A DNA stretch of 48,048 nt from Pseudoflavonifractor_A sp022772585 (GTDB lineage Bacteria > Bacillota > Clostridia > Oscillospirales > Oscillospiraceae), in assembly GCF_052065415.1 (NCBI RefSeq), contig NZ_JBQHUB010000021.1:1-48048 (forward strand), written 5' to 3'. Of the stretch, positions 1-8,452 are shown piece after piece (the stretch's first letter is position 1; each line of letters starts with the position of its first letter). The position numbers were made by a program, and so were the translations under genes. The notes beneath the pieces were generated by a model. It worked only from the letters and a program-made list of their open reading frames with translations, made no database searches and was not told where the DNA came from.

Positions 1-73
1 GTGTTTTGCGGCAGATTGGAGGGTATGACCTACAGGGCCAGCCTGATGATCCGGACATGATCCCGGAACCCAG

Positions 74-107
74 GGGCCCGCGGGCCAAGCCCCGCGCGGC
101 CCTTTTG
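74..107 (+). terminator. Probable intrinsic terminator of an upstream gene
   Basis: An imperfect GC-rich hairpin has outer arms GGGCC (74-78) and GGCCC (98-102), a bulged inner stem and loop CCAAG, followed by TTTTG. It probably ends a gene lying before the window. Bases 1-73 show no gene or RNA that I recognise. Confidence 0.45.
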
Positions 108-161
108 TGTGCCTTGCGGGAAGAAAATGGGGGCTCCCGCCCGGCGAAGGCCGCTCCGGCC

Positions 162-190
162 TTGACTTTTATACGTCAAGTGAATAAAAT
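162..190 (+). promoter_or_regulatory. SigA-type promoter of proS
   Basis: The -35 box is TTGACT (162-167), the spacer is 17 bp and the -10 box is TAAAAT (185-190). Transcription would begin near 197. That leaves no room for a ribosome site before the ATG at 202 and supports the proS start at 232. Confidence 0.7.
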
Positions 191-231
191 GAAGAGAACA
201 CATGCAAATCTACAAAAAAGGATTGAGATAC

Positions 232-1671
232 ATGGCACAGGACAAGAAGCAGGTGGAGCAGATCACCGATATGGAGGTGGACTTTACCCAGTGGTACACC
301 GACGTGTGCAAGAAGGCGGAGCTCATCGACTACTCCTCCATCAAGGGCATGTTCATCTACCGCCCCTATGGCTACGCCATCTGGGAGAACATCCAGCGGG
401 AGCTGGACAAAAGATTCAAGGAGACCGGACATGAGAATGTGGCCATGCCCATGCTCATCCCCGAGTCCCTGCTCCAGAAGGAGAAGGACCACGTGGAGGG
501 CTTCGCTCCCGAGTGCGCCTGGGTCACCTACGGCGGCAACGAGAAGCTGGAGGAGCGCTACTGCATCCGTCCCACCTCCGAGACCCTGTTCTGTGAGCAT
601 TTCCGGAACATCATCCACTCCCACCGGGACCTGCCCAAGCTGTACAACCAGTGGTGCTCCGTTCTGCGCTGGGAAAAGACCAGCCGTCCCTTCCTGCGCC
701 ACCGGGAGTTCCTGTGGCAGGAGGGCCACACCATGCACGCCACCGAGGCCGAGGCCCGGGAGGAGACCCAGCGCATGCTGAACATCTACGCCGACTTCAT
801 GGAGAACGTGCTGGCCATGCCCGTGGTCAAGGGCCGCAAGACCGACAAGGAGAAGTTCAACGGCGCTGAGGAGACCTACACCGTGGAGTGCATGATGCAC
901 GACAAGAAGGCCCTCCAGGCCGGCACCAGTCACTATTTCGGCGACGGCTTCGCCAAGGCCTTCGACATCACCTTCACCGGCAAGGACAACCAGCTCCACA
1001 ACCCCCACCAGACCTCCTGGGGCGTATCTACCCGCATGATCGGCGGCATCATCATGACCCACGGCGACAACAGCGGCCTGGTGCTGCCTCCCCGCATTGC
1101 CCCCATCCAGGTCATTGTTATCCCCGTGGCCCAGCACAAGCCGGGCGTCATCGAGGCCAACCAGGCCGTCATGGACCGGCTGAAGAAGGCCGGCTTCCGG
1201 GTGAAGATGGACGACAGCGAGCAGTCCCCCGGCTGGAAGTTCGCCGAGTACGAGATGAAGGGCGTGCCCCTGCGCCTGGAGCTGGGCCCCAAGGATATGG
1301 AGAAGAACCAGTGCGTCCTGGTCCGCCGGGACAGCGGCGAAAAGACCTTTGTCTCCCTGGACGGCATCGAGGAGACGGTGGCCAGCATGCTGGATTCCAT
1401 CCACGACGGCCTGTATGCCAGGGCCAAGAAGAACCTGGAGGAGCACACCTACCCCGCCTTCTCTCTGGAGGAGGCCAGGGCCATCCAGCAGGAGAAGGGC
1501 GGCTTCATCAAGACCATGTGGTGCGGCGACCTGGAGTGCGAGCTGAAGATGAAGGAGGAGGCCGGCATGTCCTCCCGGTGCATCCCCTTCGAGCAGGAGC
1601 ACCTGGGCGACGTGTGCCCCATCTGCGGAAAGCCCGCCAAGCACATGATCTACTGGGGCGTGGCGTACTGA
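232..1671 (+). CDS. proS: Prolyl-tRNA synthetase, archaeal/eukaryotic-like (ProS type 3)
   Basis: This class II aminoacyl-tRNA synthetase charges tRNA-Pro with proline in the cytosol. The protein has 479 residues, the usual size for the short ProRS that lacks the bacterial editing insertion. It starts MAQDKKQVEQ, has the catalytic-core segments RPTSETLFCEHF and WEKTSRPFLRHREFLWQEGH, and ends with a Cys pair (CPICGKP) and a C-terminal aromatic (WGVAY), as in this subfamily. An in-frame ATG at 202 lies almost on the predicted transcription start, so 232 is preferred. The gene has its own promoter and terminator and is therefore a single-gene unit. Confidence 0.96.
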   Translation: MAQDKKQVEQITDMEVDFTQWYTDVCKKAELIDYSSIKGMFIYRPYGYAIWENIQRELDKRFKETGHENVAMPMLIPESLLQKEKDHVEGFAPECAWVTYGGNEKLEERYCIRPTSETLFCEHFRNIIHSHRDLPKLYNQWCSVLRWEKTSRPFLRHREFLWQEGHTMHATEAEAREETQRMLNIYADFMENVLAMPVVKGRKTDKEKFNGAEETYTVECMMHDKKALQAGTSHYFGDGFAKAFDITFTGKDNQLHNPHQTSWGVSTRMIGGIIMTHGDNSGLVLPPRIAPIQVIVIPVAQHKPGVIEANQAVMDRLKKAGFRVKMDDSEQSPGWKFAEYEMKGVPLRLELGPKDMEKNQCVLVRRDSGEKTFVSLDGIEETVASMLDSIHDGLYARAKKNLEEHTYPAFSLEEARAIQQEKGGFIKTMWCGDLECELKMKEEAGMSSRCIPFEQEHLGDVCPICGKPAKHMIYWGVAY

Positions 1672-1691
1672 GCCAATACAATGCAGCAGCG

Positions 1692-1726
1692 GCGTGCCGC
1701 GGGAAATCCCGCGGCACGCTTTTTTT
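1692..1726 (+). terminator. Intrinsic terminator of proS
   Basis: A perfect hairpin of about 12 bp (GCGTGCCGCGGG, loop AAAT, CCCGCGGCACGC) is followed directly by seven T. Confidence 0.93.
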
Positions 1727-1756
1727 ATGCAAAGCACTAAATTCCGAAAAACCGGC

Positions 1757-1785
1757 TTGCATTTTGGGATGTACGGGAGTATAAT
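1757..1785 (+). promoter_or_regulatory. SigA-type promoter of the aro operon
   Basis: The -35 box is TTGCAT (1757-1762), the spacer is 17 bp and the -10 box is a consensus TATAAT (1780-1785). The transcript starts near 1792, 26 bases before the leader peptide ATG. Confidence 0.85.
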
Positions 1786-1817
1786 GCAGACAATCTTTGA
1801 AATGTGAGGTCAAACTG

Positions 1818-1910
1818 ATGGACCGAACCTCCCTCACAACTGCATCCTTCTCCTTTACCTTTGGCTGGGCTCGATTTATGAGCGCCGGCTTTTTTGGCAT
1901 GGGTAAATAA
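1818..1910 (+). CDS. Phe-rich leader peptide of the aro operon (30 aa)
   Basis: This is a short ORF of 30 codons between the aro promoter and aroF. It has a good ribosome site (GAGGT, 1806-1810, 7 bases before ATG). Codons 11-26 encode SFSFTFGWARF followed by MSAGFF, so 6 of the 30 residues are Phe, with two adjacent TTT codons at 1890-1895, plus one Trp. The stop at 1908-1910 lies 5 bases before an RNA segment that can act as an antiterminator arm. By analogy with pheA and trp leader peptides of proteobacteria, ribosome stalling at Phe codons when Phe-tRNA is scarce would favour read-through into aroF. The peptide itself need have no function. The role is inferred from sequence only. Confidence 0.82.
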   Translation: MDRTSLTTASFSFTFGWARFMSAGFFGMGK

Positions 1911-1914
1911 GAGG

Positions 1915-1984
1915 GATGAAATGAATGGGGGACCGGAGAAGGTCCACGATCTGCCGCAGGTATTGGGCGCTCATTGATTTCATC
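1915..1984 (+). promoter_or_regulatory. Antiterminator helix of the aro attenuator
   Basis: Bases 1915-1927 (GATGAAATGAATG) pair with 1972-1984 (CATTGATTTCATC) at 12 of 13 positions. Two further pairs, 1928/1971 and 1929/1970, extend the helix. The 3' arm overlaps the 5' arm and loop of the terminator at 1965-1995, so the two structures exclude each other. A ribosome that reaches the leader stop at 1910 would cover the 5' arm and let the terminator form; one stalled at the Phe codons would leave it free. A small hairpin (GACC/GGTC, 1931-1944) sits in the loop. Confidence 0.75.
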
Positions 1985-2000
1985 AATGGGCGCCCTTTTT
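1965..2000 (+). terminator. Attenuator terminator before aroF
   Basis: A 13-bp stem (GGGCGCTCATTGA 1965-1977 with TCAATGGGCGCCC 1983-1995, one G-T pair) has a 5-base loop and is followed by TTTTT. It lies inside the leader of the operon, 28 bases before aroF, so it must be conditional. Confidence 0.88.
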
Positions 2001-2028
2001 ATGTTCATGCAGAAAGGACAGGTATATT

Positions 2029-3039
2029 ATGGTAGTTGTTATGAAACCCGGAACGCAGGTGCAGGATATCAACGCGCTGGTGGCCAAGTTCCAGACCATG
2101 GGCCTGAAGGTGGGCGTCACCAACGGCGTGGGCTGCACCATCCTGGGCCTGGTGGGAGACACCACTGCCGTGGATATGGACAAGATCTCCATCAACCCCC
2201 ACGTGGAGCGGGTCATGCGGGTGCAGGAGCCCTATAAGAAGGCCAACCGCAAATTCCACCCGGAGGACAGCGTGGTGGACGTGCAGGGCGTGAAGATCGG
2301 CGGCGGGAACTTCGGCGTCATCGCGGGCCCCTGCTCGGTGGAGAGCGAGGAGCAGGTCACCGGCATCGCCCGCAGCGTGAAGGCCTCCGGCGCGTGCATG
2401 CTGCGGGGCGGCGCCTTCAAGCCCCGTACCTCCCCCTATTCCTTCCAGGGCATGGGTGTGGAGGGCCTGGACCTGCTGCTGGAGGCCAAGGCCGACACCG
2501 GACTGCCCATCGTCTCTGAGATCATGGCCCCCCGGATGGTGGAGGTCTTTGAGGAAAAGGTGGACCTGGTGCAGATCGGCGCCCGGAACATGCAGAACTT
2601 CGACCTGCTCAAAGAGGTGGGCAGGATGAGCAAGCCCATCCTCCTCAAGCGGGGCCTCTCCAATACTTACGAGGAGTGGATCATGTCCGCCGAGTACATT
2701 ATGGCCGGCGGCAACGAGAACGTGATCCTCTGCGAGCGGGGCGTGCGCACCTTTGAGACCTACACCCGCAACACCCTGGACCTGTCCGCCATCCCGGCCA
2801 TCCGGAAGATGAGCCATCTGCCCATCGTCGTGGACCCCTCCCACGCGGCGGGCATGTACTGGATGGTGGAGCCCCTGGCCCTGGCCGCCACCGCCATCGG
2901 CGCCGACGGCCTGCTCATCGAGGTCCATAACGATCCCCCCCACGCCAAATGCGACGGACAGCAGTCCCTGACGCCTGAGAAGTTCGACGAGCTGATGAAG
3001 AAGGTGAACAGCCTGCGGGCTTGGCGGGAGGAAAACTGA
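2029..3039 (+). CDS. aroF: 3-deoxy-7-phosphoheptulonate (DAHP) synthase, type I-beta
   Basis: DAHP synthase condenses phosphoenolpyruvate with erythrose 4-phosphate, the committed step of the shikimate pathway. The 336-residue protein has an N-terminal ferredoxin-like regulatory domain (about residues 1-70, containing GVGCTILGLVGDTTAV), then the TIM-barrel catalytic domain with AGPCSVES, LRGGAFKPRTSPYSFQG, the QIGARNMQNFDLL segment and VDPSHAAG. The domain plan matches the Thermotoga/Bacillus I-beta class, in which the N-terminal domain gives feedback control. The ATG at 2029 follows AAGGACAGG by 6 bases. It is the first enzyme gene after the Phe attenuator, which suggests control by phenylalanine at the RNA level. 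Confidence 0.96.
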   Translation: MVVVMKPGTQVQDINALVAKFQTMGLKVGVTNGVGCTILGLVGDTTAVDMDKISINPHVERVMRVQEPYKKANRKFHPEDSVVDVQGVKIGGGNFGVIAGPCSVESEEQVTGIARSVKASGACMLRGGAFKPRTSPYSFQGMGVEGLDLLLEAKADTGLPIVSEIMAPRMVEVFEEKVDLVQIGARNMQNFDLLKEVGRMSKPILLKRGLSNTYEEWIMSAEYIMAGGNENVILCERGVRTFETYTRNTLDLSAIPAIRKMSHLPIVVDPSHAAGMYWMVEPLALAATAIGADGLLIEVHNDPPHAKCDGQQSLTPEKFDELMKKVNSLRAWREEN

Positions 3040-3072
3040 TACCCGCATTGCAACACGAAAAGAGGAGGAGCC

Positions 3073-4137
3073 ATGAAAACACTGACCGTCGCCCTTCCCG
3101 GGCGGGAATACAACATTTTGATCGGGCAGGGCCTGCTGGATCAGGCGGGAGAGCGGTGCCGGGCCGTCCTCCCCCGGGCGGAGCGCCTGTTCATCGTCAC
3201 CGACAGCAACGTGGCCCCGCTCTACCTGGAGCGGGTGGAGAAGAGCCTGGCGGCGGCGGGCTTCCGGACGGCCTCCTGCACCATCCCTGCGGGGGAGAGC
3301 TCCAAGTCCCCCGGGCAGCTGGCGGAGCTGTGGGAGGAGATGATGGCCTTCGGCCTGACCCGCACCGACGCCGTGGTGGCCCTGGGCGGCGGCGTGGTGG
3401 GGGACCTGGCCGGCTTTGCCGCCGCCACCGTGCTGCGGGGAGTGGCTTTTATTCAGATCCCCACCACCCTCCTGGCCCAGGTGGACTCCTCAGTGGGCGG
3501 CAAGGTGGCCGTGGACCTGCGGGCGGGCAAGAATCTGGCCGGGGCCTTCTGGCAGCCCAAACTGGTGCTGATGGACCCGGAGGTGCTGAACACCCTGCCC
3601 GACGCCACCTTTGCCGACGGCATGGCTGAGGTCATCAAATACGGCTGCATCTGGGACCGGGACTTTTTCGATCTTCTCCGGGCCAATCCCTCCCGCCGGG
3701 CGGTGATGGCGGAGATCGGGCACGTGCTCTACACCTGCTGCGACATCAAGCGCCAGGTGGTGGAGGAGGACGAGCGGGACACCGGTGCGCGGATGATCCT
3801 GAACTTCGGCCACACTCTGGGCCACGCCTATGAGCTGGCGGGGCACTACGAGACCTGGACCCACGGCCAGTCGGTGGCCGCCGGCATGTGCCGGGCGGCG
3901 GAACTGGGCGCGGCCATGGGGATCACTCCCGGATGCGTGTCCGGCGAGATCACCGCGCTGGTGCGCGCCTTCGGCCTGCCCGACGCCATCCCCTGCACGG
4001 CGGAGGAGTACGCCGCCGCCGTGGGACTGGACAAGAAGGGAAGCGGCGGGGATATCTCGGTGATCCTGCTGAAAGAGATGGGGAAGGCGGTACCCCATAA
4101 GATGGCCAAGGCCGCGCTGCTGGAGGAACTGAAATGA
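3073..4137 (+). CDS. aroB: 3-dehydroquinate synthase
   Basis: This NAD- and metal-dependent enzyme converts DAHP to 3-dehydroquinate, step two of the shikimate pathway. The 354-residue length is normal. Visible family motifs are the NAD-binding GGGVVGDLAGFAAAT, QIPTTLLAQVDSSVGGK, the FADGMAEVIKYG active-site segment and the metal-ligand stretch NFGHTLGHAYE. A strong site AAGAGGAGG precedes the ATG. The gene follows aroF by 33 bases and overlaps aroA by ATGA, so translation of the two is probably coupled. Confidence 0.97.
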   Translation: MKTLTVALPGREYNILIGQGLLDQAGERCRAVLPRAERLFIVTDSNVAPLYLERVEKSLAAAGFRTASCTIPAGESSKSPGQLAELWEEMMAFGLTRTDAVVALGGGVVGDLAGFAAATVLRGVAFIQIPTTLLAQVDSSVGGKVAVDLRAGKNLAGAFWQPKLVLMDPEVLNTLPDATFADGMAEVIKYGCIWDRDFFDLLRANPSRRAVMAEIGHVLYTCCDIKRQVVEEDERDTGARMILNFGHTLGHAYELAGHYETWTHGQSVAAGMCRAAELGAAMGITPGCVSGEITALVRAFGLPDAIPCTAEEYAAAVGLDKKGSGGDISVILLKEMGKAVPHKMAKAALLEELK

Positions 4138-5372
4138 ACGTGACCATCACACCCGGAAAGCTGTCGGGGGCCATTACCCCGCCGCCCTCCAAGTCCCAGG
4201 CCCACCGACTCATCATCGCGGCGGCCCTGTCCGACGGGTTCTGCCGGCTGTCCAACGTGGCCCTGTCCCAGGACATTCAGGCCACCCTGCGGTGCATGCG
4301 CACCCTGGACGCCGACGCCTCGGCCGACGGCACCATCATCCGGGGGGCCGACCTGGTGGACGGCCACGACGACCCGGCCCCCGAGCGCATGGACTGCGGC
4401 GAGTCGGGGTCCACTCTGCGCTTTCTCATCCCGGTGGCCCTGGCACTGAAGGGAAAGGGCATGTTCACCGGTCACGGGCGGCTGATGGAGCGGCCCCAGG
4501 AGCCCTATTTTGAACTGTTCCGGGAGAAGGGAATCTCGTATCAGCGCAAGGACAATATTCTCACTGTGGAGGGGCGGCTGGAGCCCGGCGTGTTCTCCAT
4601 CCGGGGGGACGTGTCCTCCCAGTTCATCACCGGGCTGCTCTACGCCCTGCCCCTGCTCAGCGGGGACTCAGAGATCGTCCTTACCACGGATCTGGAGAGC
4701 CGGGGCTATGTGGATATGACCCTGGACGCCCTGGAGCAGTTCGGCGTAAGAGTGGGGTACGATGGGGCGCGGACCTTCCGCGTGCCGGGGAACCAGTACT
4801 ACCGGCATCAGGACAAGACCATCGAGGGCGACTGGTCCAATGCCGCCTTCTGGTACGCGGCCAACCGGCTGGGCAGCCGTCTGGACGTGCAGGGACTCAA
4901 TCCCGACTCGGTCCAGGGGGACCGGTGTATCGCATCCTTTTATGAACAGCTCGGGGGCGGCGGCACGCTGGATCTGGACGTGAGAGAGTGCCCCGATCTG
5001 GTGCCCCCGCTGGCCGTGATGGCCGCCCTGCGGGCGGGGGAGACCACCCGCATCGTCAACGCCGGGCGGCTGCGCATCAAGGAGAGCGACCGTCTCGCCT
5101 CGGTGACCCAGGTACTGAACGCCCTGGGGGCCGATGTGGAGGAGCACCCGGACCATCTGGTCATCCGGGGAAAGGAGAAACTGGCGGGAGGCGCCGAGGT
5201 GGACAGCCACAACGACCACCGCATCGCCATGATGGCGGCGGTGGCCGCCACCCGCTGCGCGGCCCCGGTGACCGTCAGCGGCGGGGAGTGCGTGGCCAAG
5301 TCCTACCCCAACTTCTGGGAGGACTATGAGGCCCTGGGCGGGCAGATCGCCCGGGAGGAGGAAACGGTATGA
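4134..5372 (+). CDS. aroA: 3-phosphoshikimate 1-carboxyvinyltransferase (EPSP synthase)
   Basis: EPSP synthase transfers the enolpyruvyl group of PEP to shikimate 3-phosphate. The protein has 412 residues. Recognisable segments are PPSKSQAHRLIIAAAL near the N terminus, the ESGSTLRFLIPVAL stretch, SSQFITGLLYALP and the C-terminal RLRIKESDRL and HNDHRIAMM. The N-terminal glycine-rich motif found in many glyphosate-sensitive EPSPS reads GESGSTLRF here. Both ends overlap the neighbouring genes by ATGA, so it is tightly embedded in the operon. Confidence 0.96.
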   Translation: MNVTITPGKLSGAITPPPSKSQAHRLIIAAALSDGFCRLSNVALSQDIQATLRCMRTLDADASADGTIIRGADLVDGHDDPAPERMDCGESGSTLRFLIPVALALKGKGMFTGHGRLMERPQEPYFELFREKGISYQRKDNILTVEGRLEPGVFSIRGDVSSQFITGLLYALPLLSGDSEIVLTTDLESRGYVDMTLDALEQFGVRVGYDGARTFRVPGNQYYRHQDKTIEGDWSNAAFWYAANRLGSRLDVQGLNPDSVQGDRCIASFYEQLGGGGTLDLDVRECPDLVPPLAVMAALRAGETTRIVNAGRLRIKESDRLASVTQVLNALGADVEEHPDHLVIRGKEKLAGGAEVDSHNDHRIAMMAAVAATRCAAPVTVSGGECVAKSYPNFWEDYEALGGQIAREEETV

Positions 5373-6346
5373 GATACACCATTTTCGGCGAGTCCCACGG
5401 CCCGGCCATCGGCGTGACGCTGGAGGGGGTGCCCTCCGGCGTGGAGCTGGACTGGGACTTCATCCGTTCTGAGATGGCCCGCCGGGCCCCGGGACAGAAC
5501 GCCATGTCCACCGCCCGGCGGGAGGCCGACGAGCCTCAGGTCCTCTCCGGTGTCTTTGAGAACAGGACCACCGGCACCCCCCTGTGTGCCGTCATTCAGA
5601 ACACCGACACCCGGAGCAGGGACTACAGCAAGCTCAGGGACCTGCCCCGGCCCGGCCACGCCGACTACAGCGGCGCGGTGCGGTACGGCGGATATAACGA
5701 CTACCGGGGAGGCGGCCACTTCTCCGGCCGTCTCACCGCACCCATGGTCTTTGCCGGGGCGGTGGCCAAGCTCATCCTGCGGCAGCGGGGAGTGGAGGTG
5801 ACCGGCCATATCTCCAACCTGGCGGGCATCGCTGACCCCACTCCGGAGCAGGTGGAGGAGGCCATCCTCGCCGCCAAGGCGGAGGGGGACTCGGTGGGCG
5901 GGTGCATCGCCTGCTCCGTCACCGGCCTGGCTCCCGGCCTGGGGGCCCCGGACTTCGGCTGCAACGTGGAGGGGATCTTCTCCCAGTATCTGTTCGCCGT
6001 GCCCGCCGTGAAGGGAGTGGCCTTCGGCGCCGGCTTTGGCTTTGCCGCCCTGCGGGGCAGCCAGGCCAACGACCCCTTCTATATGGACGGGGATACCGTC
6101 CGCACCCGCACCAACCACACCGGCGGCGTCAACGGCGGCATCACCAACGGCATGCCGGTGGAGTTCGAGGTGGTCCTCCGGCCCACCCCGTCTATCTCCC
6201 GGCCCCAGCAGACGGTGAGCCTGTCCCGGAGGGAGGACGCGGAGCTGGTCATCGAGGGCAGGCACGACCCCTGCGTGGTGGTCCGGGCCCTGCCGGTGAT
6301 CGAGGCCGCCGCCGCCCTGGCCGCCTGCGAGGTCATGGGTATCTGA
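5369..6346 (+). CDS. aroC: Chorismate synthase (short form)
   Basis: This FMNH2-dependent enzyme eliminates phosphate from EPSP to form chorismate. The protein begins MRYTIFGESHGPAIG, so the signature FGESHG is almost at the N terminus, and it contains GGGHFSGRLTAP, GAGFGFAALRGSQANDPF and the C-terminal segment DPCVVVRALPVIEAA. At 325 residues it is shorter than the usual 350-390: the N-terminal leader before the first strand is absent and some loops are reduced. The ATGA overlap with aroA fixes this start. The core motifs look intact, so I expect an active enzyme. Confidence 0.94.
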   Translation: MRYTIFGESHGPAIGVTLEGVPSGVELDWDFIRSEMARRAPGQNAMSTARREADEPQVLSGVFENRTTGTPLCAVIQNTDTRSRDYSKLRDLPRPGHADYSGAVRYGGYNDYRGGGHFSGRLTAPMVFAGAVAKLILRQRGVEVTGHISNLAGIADPTPEQVEEAILAAKAEGDSVGGCIACSVTGLAPGLGAPDFGCNVEGIFSQYLFAVPAVKGVAFGAGFGFAALRGSQANDPFYMDGDTVRTRTNHTGGVNGGITNGMPVEFEVVLRPTPSISRPQQTVSLSRREDAELVIEGRHDPCVVVRALPVIEAAAALAACEVMGI

Positions 6347-6362
6347 TAAAGGAGAGAGAACG

Positions 6363-7520
6363 ATGAGCCAACTGGAACGGTACCGCCGGCAGATCGACGA
6401 GATCGACGCCGGGCTGGTGGAGCTCTTTTTAAAGCGCATGGAGGTCACCGGGAAGGTGGGGGAGTGGAAGCGGGAGAACGGCGTGCCCGTGCTGGACGCC
6501 GCCCGGGAGCGGCGGGTCATTGCCGCCAAGACCGCCCTCACTGACGACCCGGTGCGCCGGGCCGATCTGGCCGAGCTCTATGAGACCATCATGGCCATCT
6601 CCCGCCGCCAGCAGCGCACGCTGGTGAAGGAGGGGGCGGAGGACCCGGGCTACGCCGCCTATGTGGAGGCCCTCTCCCATGCCCGGGAGCCGGTGGCGCA
6701 GCCCCGGGTGGTCTACCAGGGAGAGCCGGGGGCCTACAGCGAGGAGGCCGCCGTGGGCTTTTTCGGCCCTGACGTGAACAGCAAGGGCCTGCCCTGGTTT
6801 TCCGATGTATTCGCGGCCATCGAGCGGGGAGAGGCCGACTACGCCATGCTCCCCATTGAGAACAGCTCCACCGGCTCCATCCGGCAGGTCTACGACCTGA
6901 TGGCCCAGTACCGCTACTACGTGGTGGGGGAGTATGACGTGAAGGTGGAGCACTGCCTGATGGCCCTCCCCGGCGTAGCCATGGAGGATATTAAGACGGT
7001 CTACTCCCACGAGCAGGGCCTGATGCAGAGCGAAAAATTCCTGGACGCCCACCGGGACTGGAGGCGGGTCCCCACTCTGGACACCGCCGGTTCCGCCAAG
7101 CAGGTGGCCGAGACCGGGGACCGCACTGCCGCCGCCATCTGCTCCCGCCGGGCGGCGGAGATCTACGGGCTGAACATCCTGGTGGAGGGCACCAACCACA
7201 ACTCCCTCAACCACACCCGGTTTGTGGTGGTTTCCCCGGTGATGGAGATGCGGCCGGGGCGCAACAAGATCAGTGCTCTCTTCCATCTGCCCCACCAGAG
7301 CGGCTCCCTCCACGAGATATTGACCATCTTTTCGGTGCAGGGGCTCAACCTGCTCAAGCTGGAATCCCGCCCTATCCCGGGCCGGAGCTGGGAGTACCTC
7401 TTCTTTCTGGAGTTCTCCGGCGACCTGACCGCCCCCGGCATGGACGGGGTGCTCCACGAGCTGAGCCAGCTGGCCAGCGAGATGCGGGTACTGGGCAATT
7501 TCCAGGCCTACGAGGGGTAA
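6363..7520 (+). CDS. pheA: Bifunctional chorismate mutase / prephenate dehydratase (P-protein)
   Basis: This enzyme converts chorismate to prephenate and then to phenylpyruvate, committing flux to phenylalanine. The 385 residues comprise an AroQ-type chorismate mutase (about 1-90, starting LERYRRQIDEIDAGLVELF), a prephenate dehydratase domain (about 110-290, with YQGEPGAYSEEAA, PIENSSTGSI and the catalytic NHTRF motif) and a C-terminal ACT domain (about 300-380) carrying ESRP, the Phe-binding signature. Feedback inhibition by Phe is therefore likely, and the operon leader is Phe-rich too. No tyrA accompanies it here. The site AAAGGAGAG lies before the ATG. Confidence 0.96.
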   Translation: MSQLERYRRQIDEIDAGLVELFLKRMEVTGKVGEWKRENGVPVLDAARERRVIAAKTALTDDPVRRADLAELYETIMAISRRQQRTLVKEGAEDPGYAAYVEALSHAREPVAQPRVVYQGEPGAYSEEAAVGFFGPDVNSKGLPWFSDVFAAIERGEADYAMLPIENSSTGSIRQVYDLMAQYRYYVVGEYDVKVEHCLMALPGVAMEDIKTVYSHEQGLMQSEKFLDAHRDWRRVPTLDTAGSAKQVAETGDRTAAAICSRRAAEIYGLNILVEGTNHNSLNHTRFVVVSPVMEMRPGRNKISALFHLPHQSGSLHEILTIFSVQGLNLLKLESRPIPGRSWEYLFFLEFSGDLTAPGMDGVLHELSQLASEMRVLGNFQAYEG

Positions 7521-7523
7521 AGC

Positions 7524-8018
7524 ATGGAGAAGAACATTGTCCTCATCGGCATGATGGGCTGCGGCAAGAGTACAGTGGGCACTCTGCTGGCCCGGGCGCT
7601 GGACCGGGAGCTGGTGGATACCGACCATCTCATCGAGGAGCGGGAGGGCCGCTCCATCCCCGACATCTTCGCCAGCGAGGGGGAGGGGTACTTCCGTGAC
7701 CGGGAGCTGGAGATATCCCAAGAACTGGCGGCGCGGTCCGGGCTGGTCATCGCCTGCGGCGGGGGCCTGCCGCTGCGGAGCGGGTGTATGACTGCTCTGA
7801 AAGACAGCGGAACAGTCTTTTTCATCAACCGGGACCCGGGGGTCATCTACGACACCGTCTCCATGAAGCACCGCCCTCTGGGACAGGGAGGACGGGAGGA
7901 CTTTCTGGAGCGCTTTGCCCGGCGGGAGCCGGTCTACCGGCAGTGGGCTGACTATGTGATCCAGGGGCACAGCGAGGCCGCGGAGGCCGCCCAGCGTATC
8001 TTGGAGGTGCTGAAATGA
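7524..8018 (+). CDS. aroK: Shikimate kinase
   Basis: Shikimate kinase phosphorylates shikimate at the 3-hydroxyl with ATP. The 164-residue protein has the Walker A loop GMMGCGKST (residues 9-17), the substrate-binding DTDHLIEEREGRSIPDIF and GEGYFRDRE segments, and the glycine-rich ACGGGLPL strand. The gene starts 3 bases after pheA stops and overlaps aroQ by ATGA. The length is typical. Confidence 0.95.
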   Translation: MEKNIVLIGMMGCGKSTVGTLLARALDRELVDTDHLIEEREGRSIPDIFASEGEGYFRDRELEISQELAARSGLVIACGGGLPLRSGCMTALKDSGTVFFINRDPGVIYDTVSMKHRPLGQGGREDFLERFARREPVYRQWADYVIQGHSEAAEAAQRILEVLK

Positions 8019-8452
8019 AGTTTCTCATCATCAACGGGCCCAACCTGAATCTGTTGGGCAAGCGGGAGCCGGGCATCTACGGGGAGAATACCTACGAGAG
8101 CCTGTGCGCCCGGCTGAAGGAATTCGCGGCGGAGCACGGCTCCACCGCCGAATGCTTCCAGTCCAACCACGAGGGGGCCATCGTGGACGCCATCCAGGCC
8201 GCCGACGGGGCATACGACGCCATCGTCATGAATCCCGGGGCCTACACCCACTACAGCGTGGCCATCCTGGACGCCCTGAAGGCGGTGAGCGTCCCCTGCG
8301 TGGAGGTCCACATCTCCAACATCCACCAGCGGGAGGAGTTCCGGCACAAGAGCGTCACCGCCCCGGCCTGCGTGGGACAGATCTGCGGTCTGGGCCTCTA
8401 CGGCTATGAGGCTGCCATGGGCTATTTTCTGGCGCGGGAGAAGCGCGGTTGA
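8015..8452 (+). CDS. aroQ: 3-dehydroquinate dehydratase, type II
   Basis: This small dodecameric enzyme dehydrates 3-dehydroquinate to 3-dehydroshikimate. The 145 residues show all type II hallmarks: NGPNLNLLGKREPGIYG at the N terminus with the catalytic Tyr, the SNHEGAIVDAI helix, NPGAYTHYSVAI, and VHISNIHQREEFRHKSV with the catalytic His. It overlaps aroK by ATGA. It supplies the dehydratase missing from the rest of the operon and so completes the pathway. Confidence 0.96.
   Translation: MKFLIINGPNLNLLGKREPGIYGENTYESLCARLKEFAAEHGSTAECFQSNHEGAIVDAIQAADGAYDAIVMNPGAYTHYSVAILDALKAVSVPCVEVHISNIHQREEFRHKSVTAPACVGQICGLGLYGYEAAMGYFLAREKRG

Noticed and set aside
1..73. End of an RNA gene (SRP, 6S, tmRNA or RNase P RNA)
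   Set aside because: None of the conserved motifs of these RNAs could be matched in the bases available.
169..1737. A 522-residue open frame antisense to proS, and similar long antisense frames (e.g. 19903-22203, 766 codons)
   Set aside because: They mirror real genes, have His/Leu/Gly/Ala-rich composition typical of reversed GC-rich codons, and lack ribosome sites and family motifs.
1792..2028. T-box in the aro leader
   Set aside because: No AGGGTGG-type T-box sequence or Stem I elements; the Phe-rich ORF with an exclusive helix pair explains the leader better.
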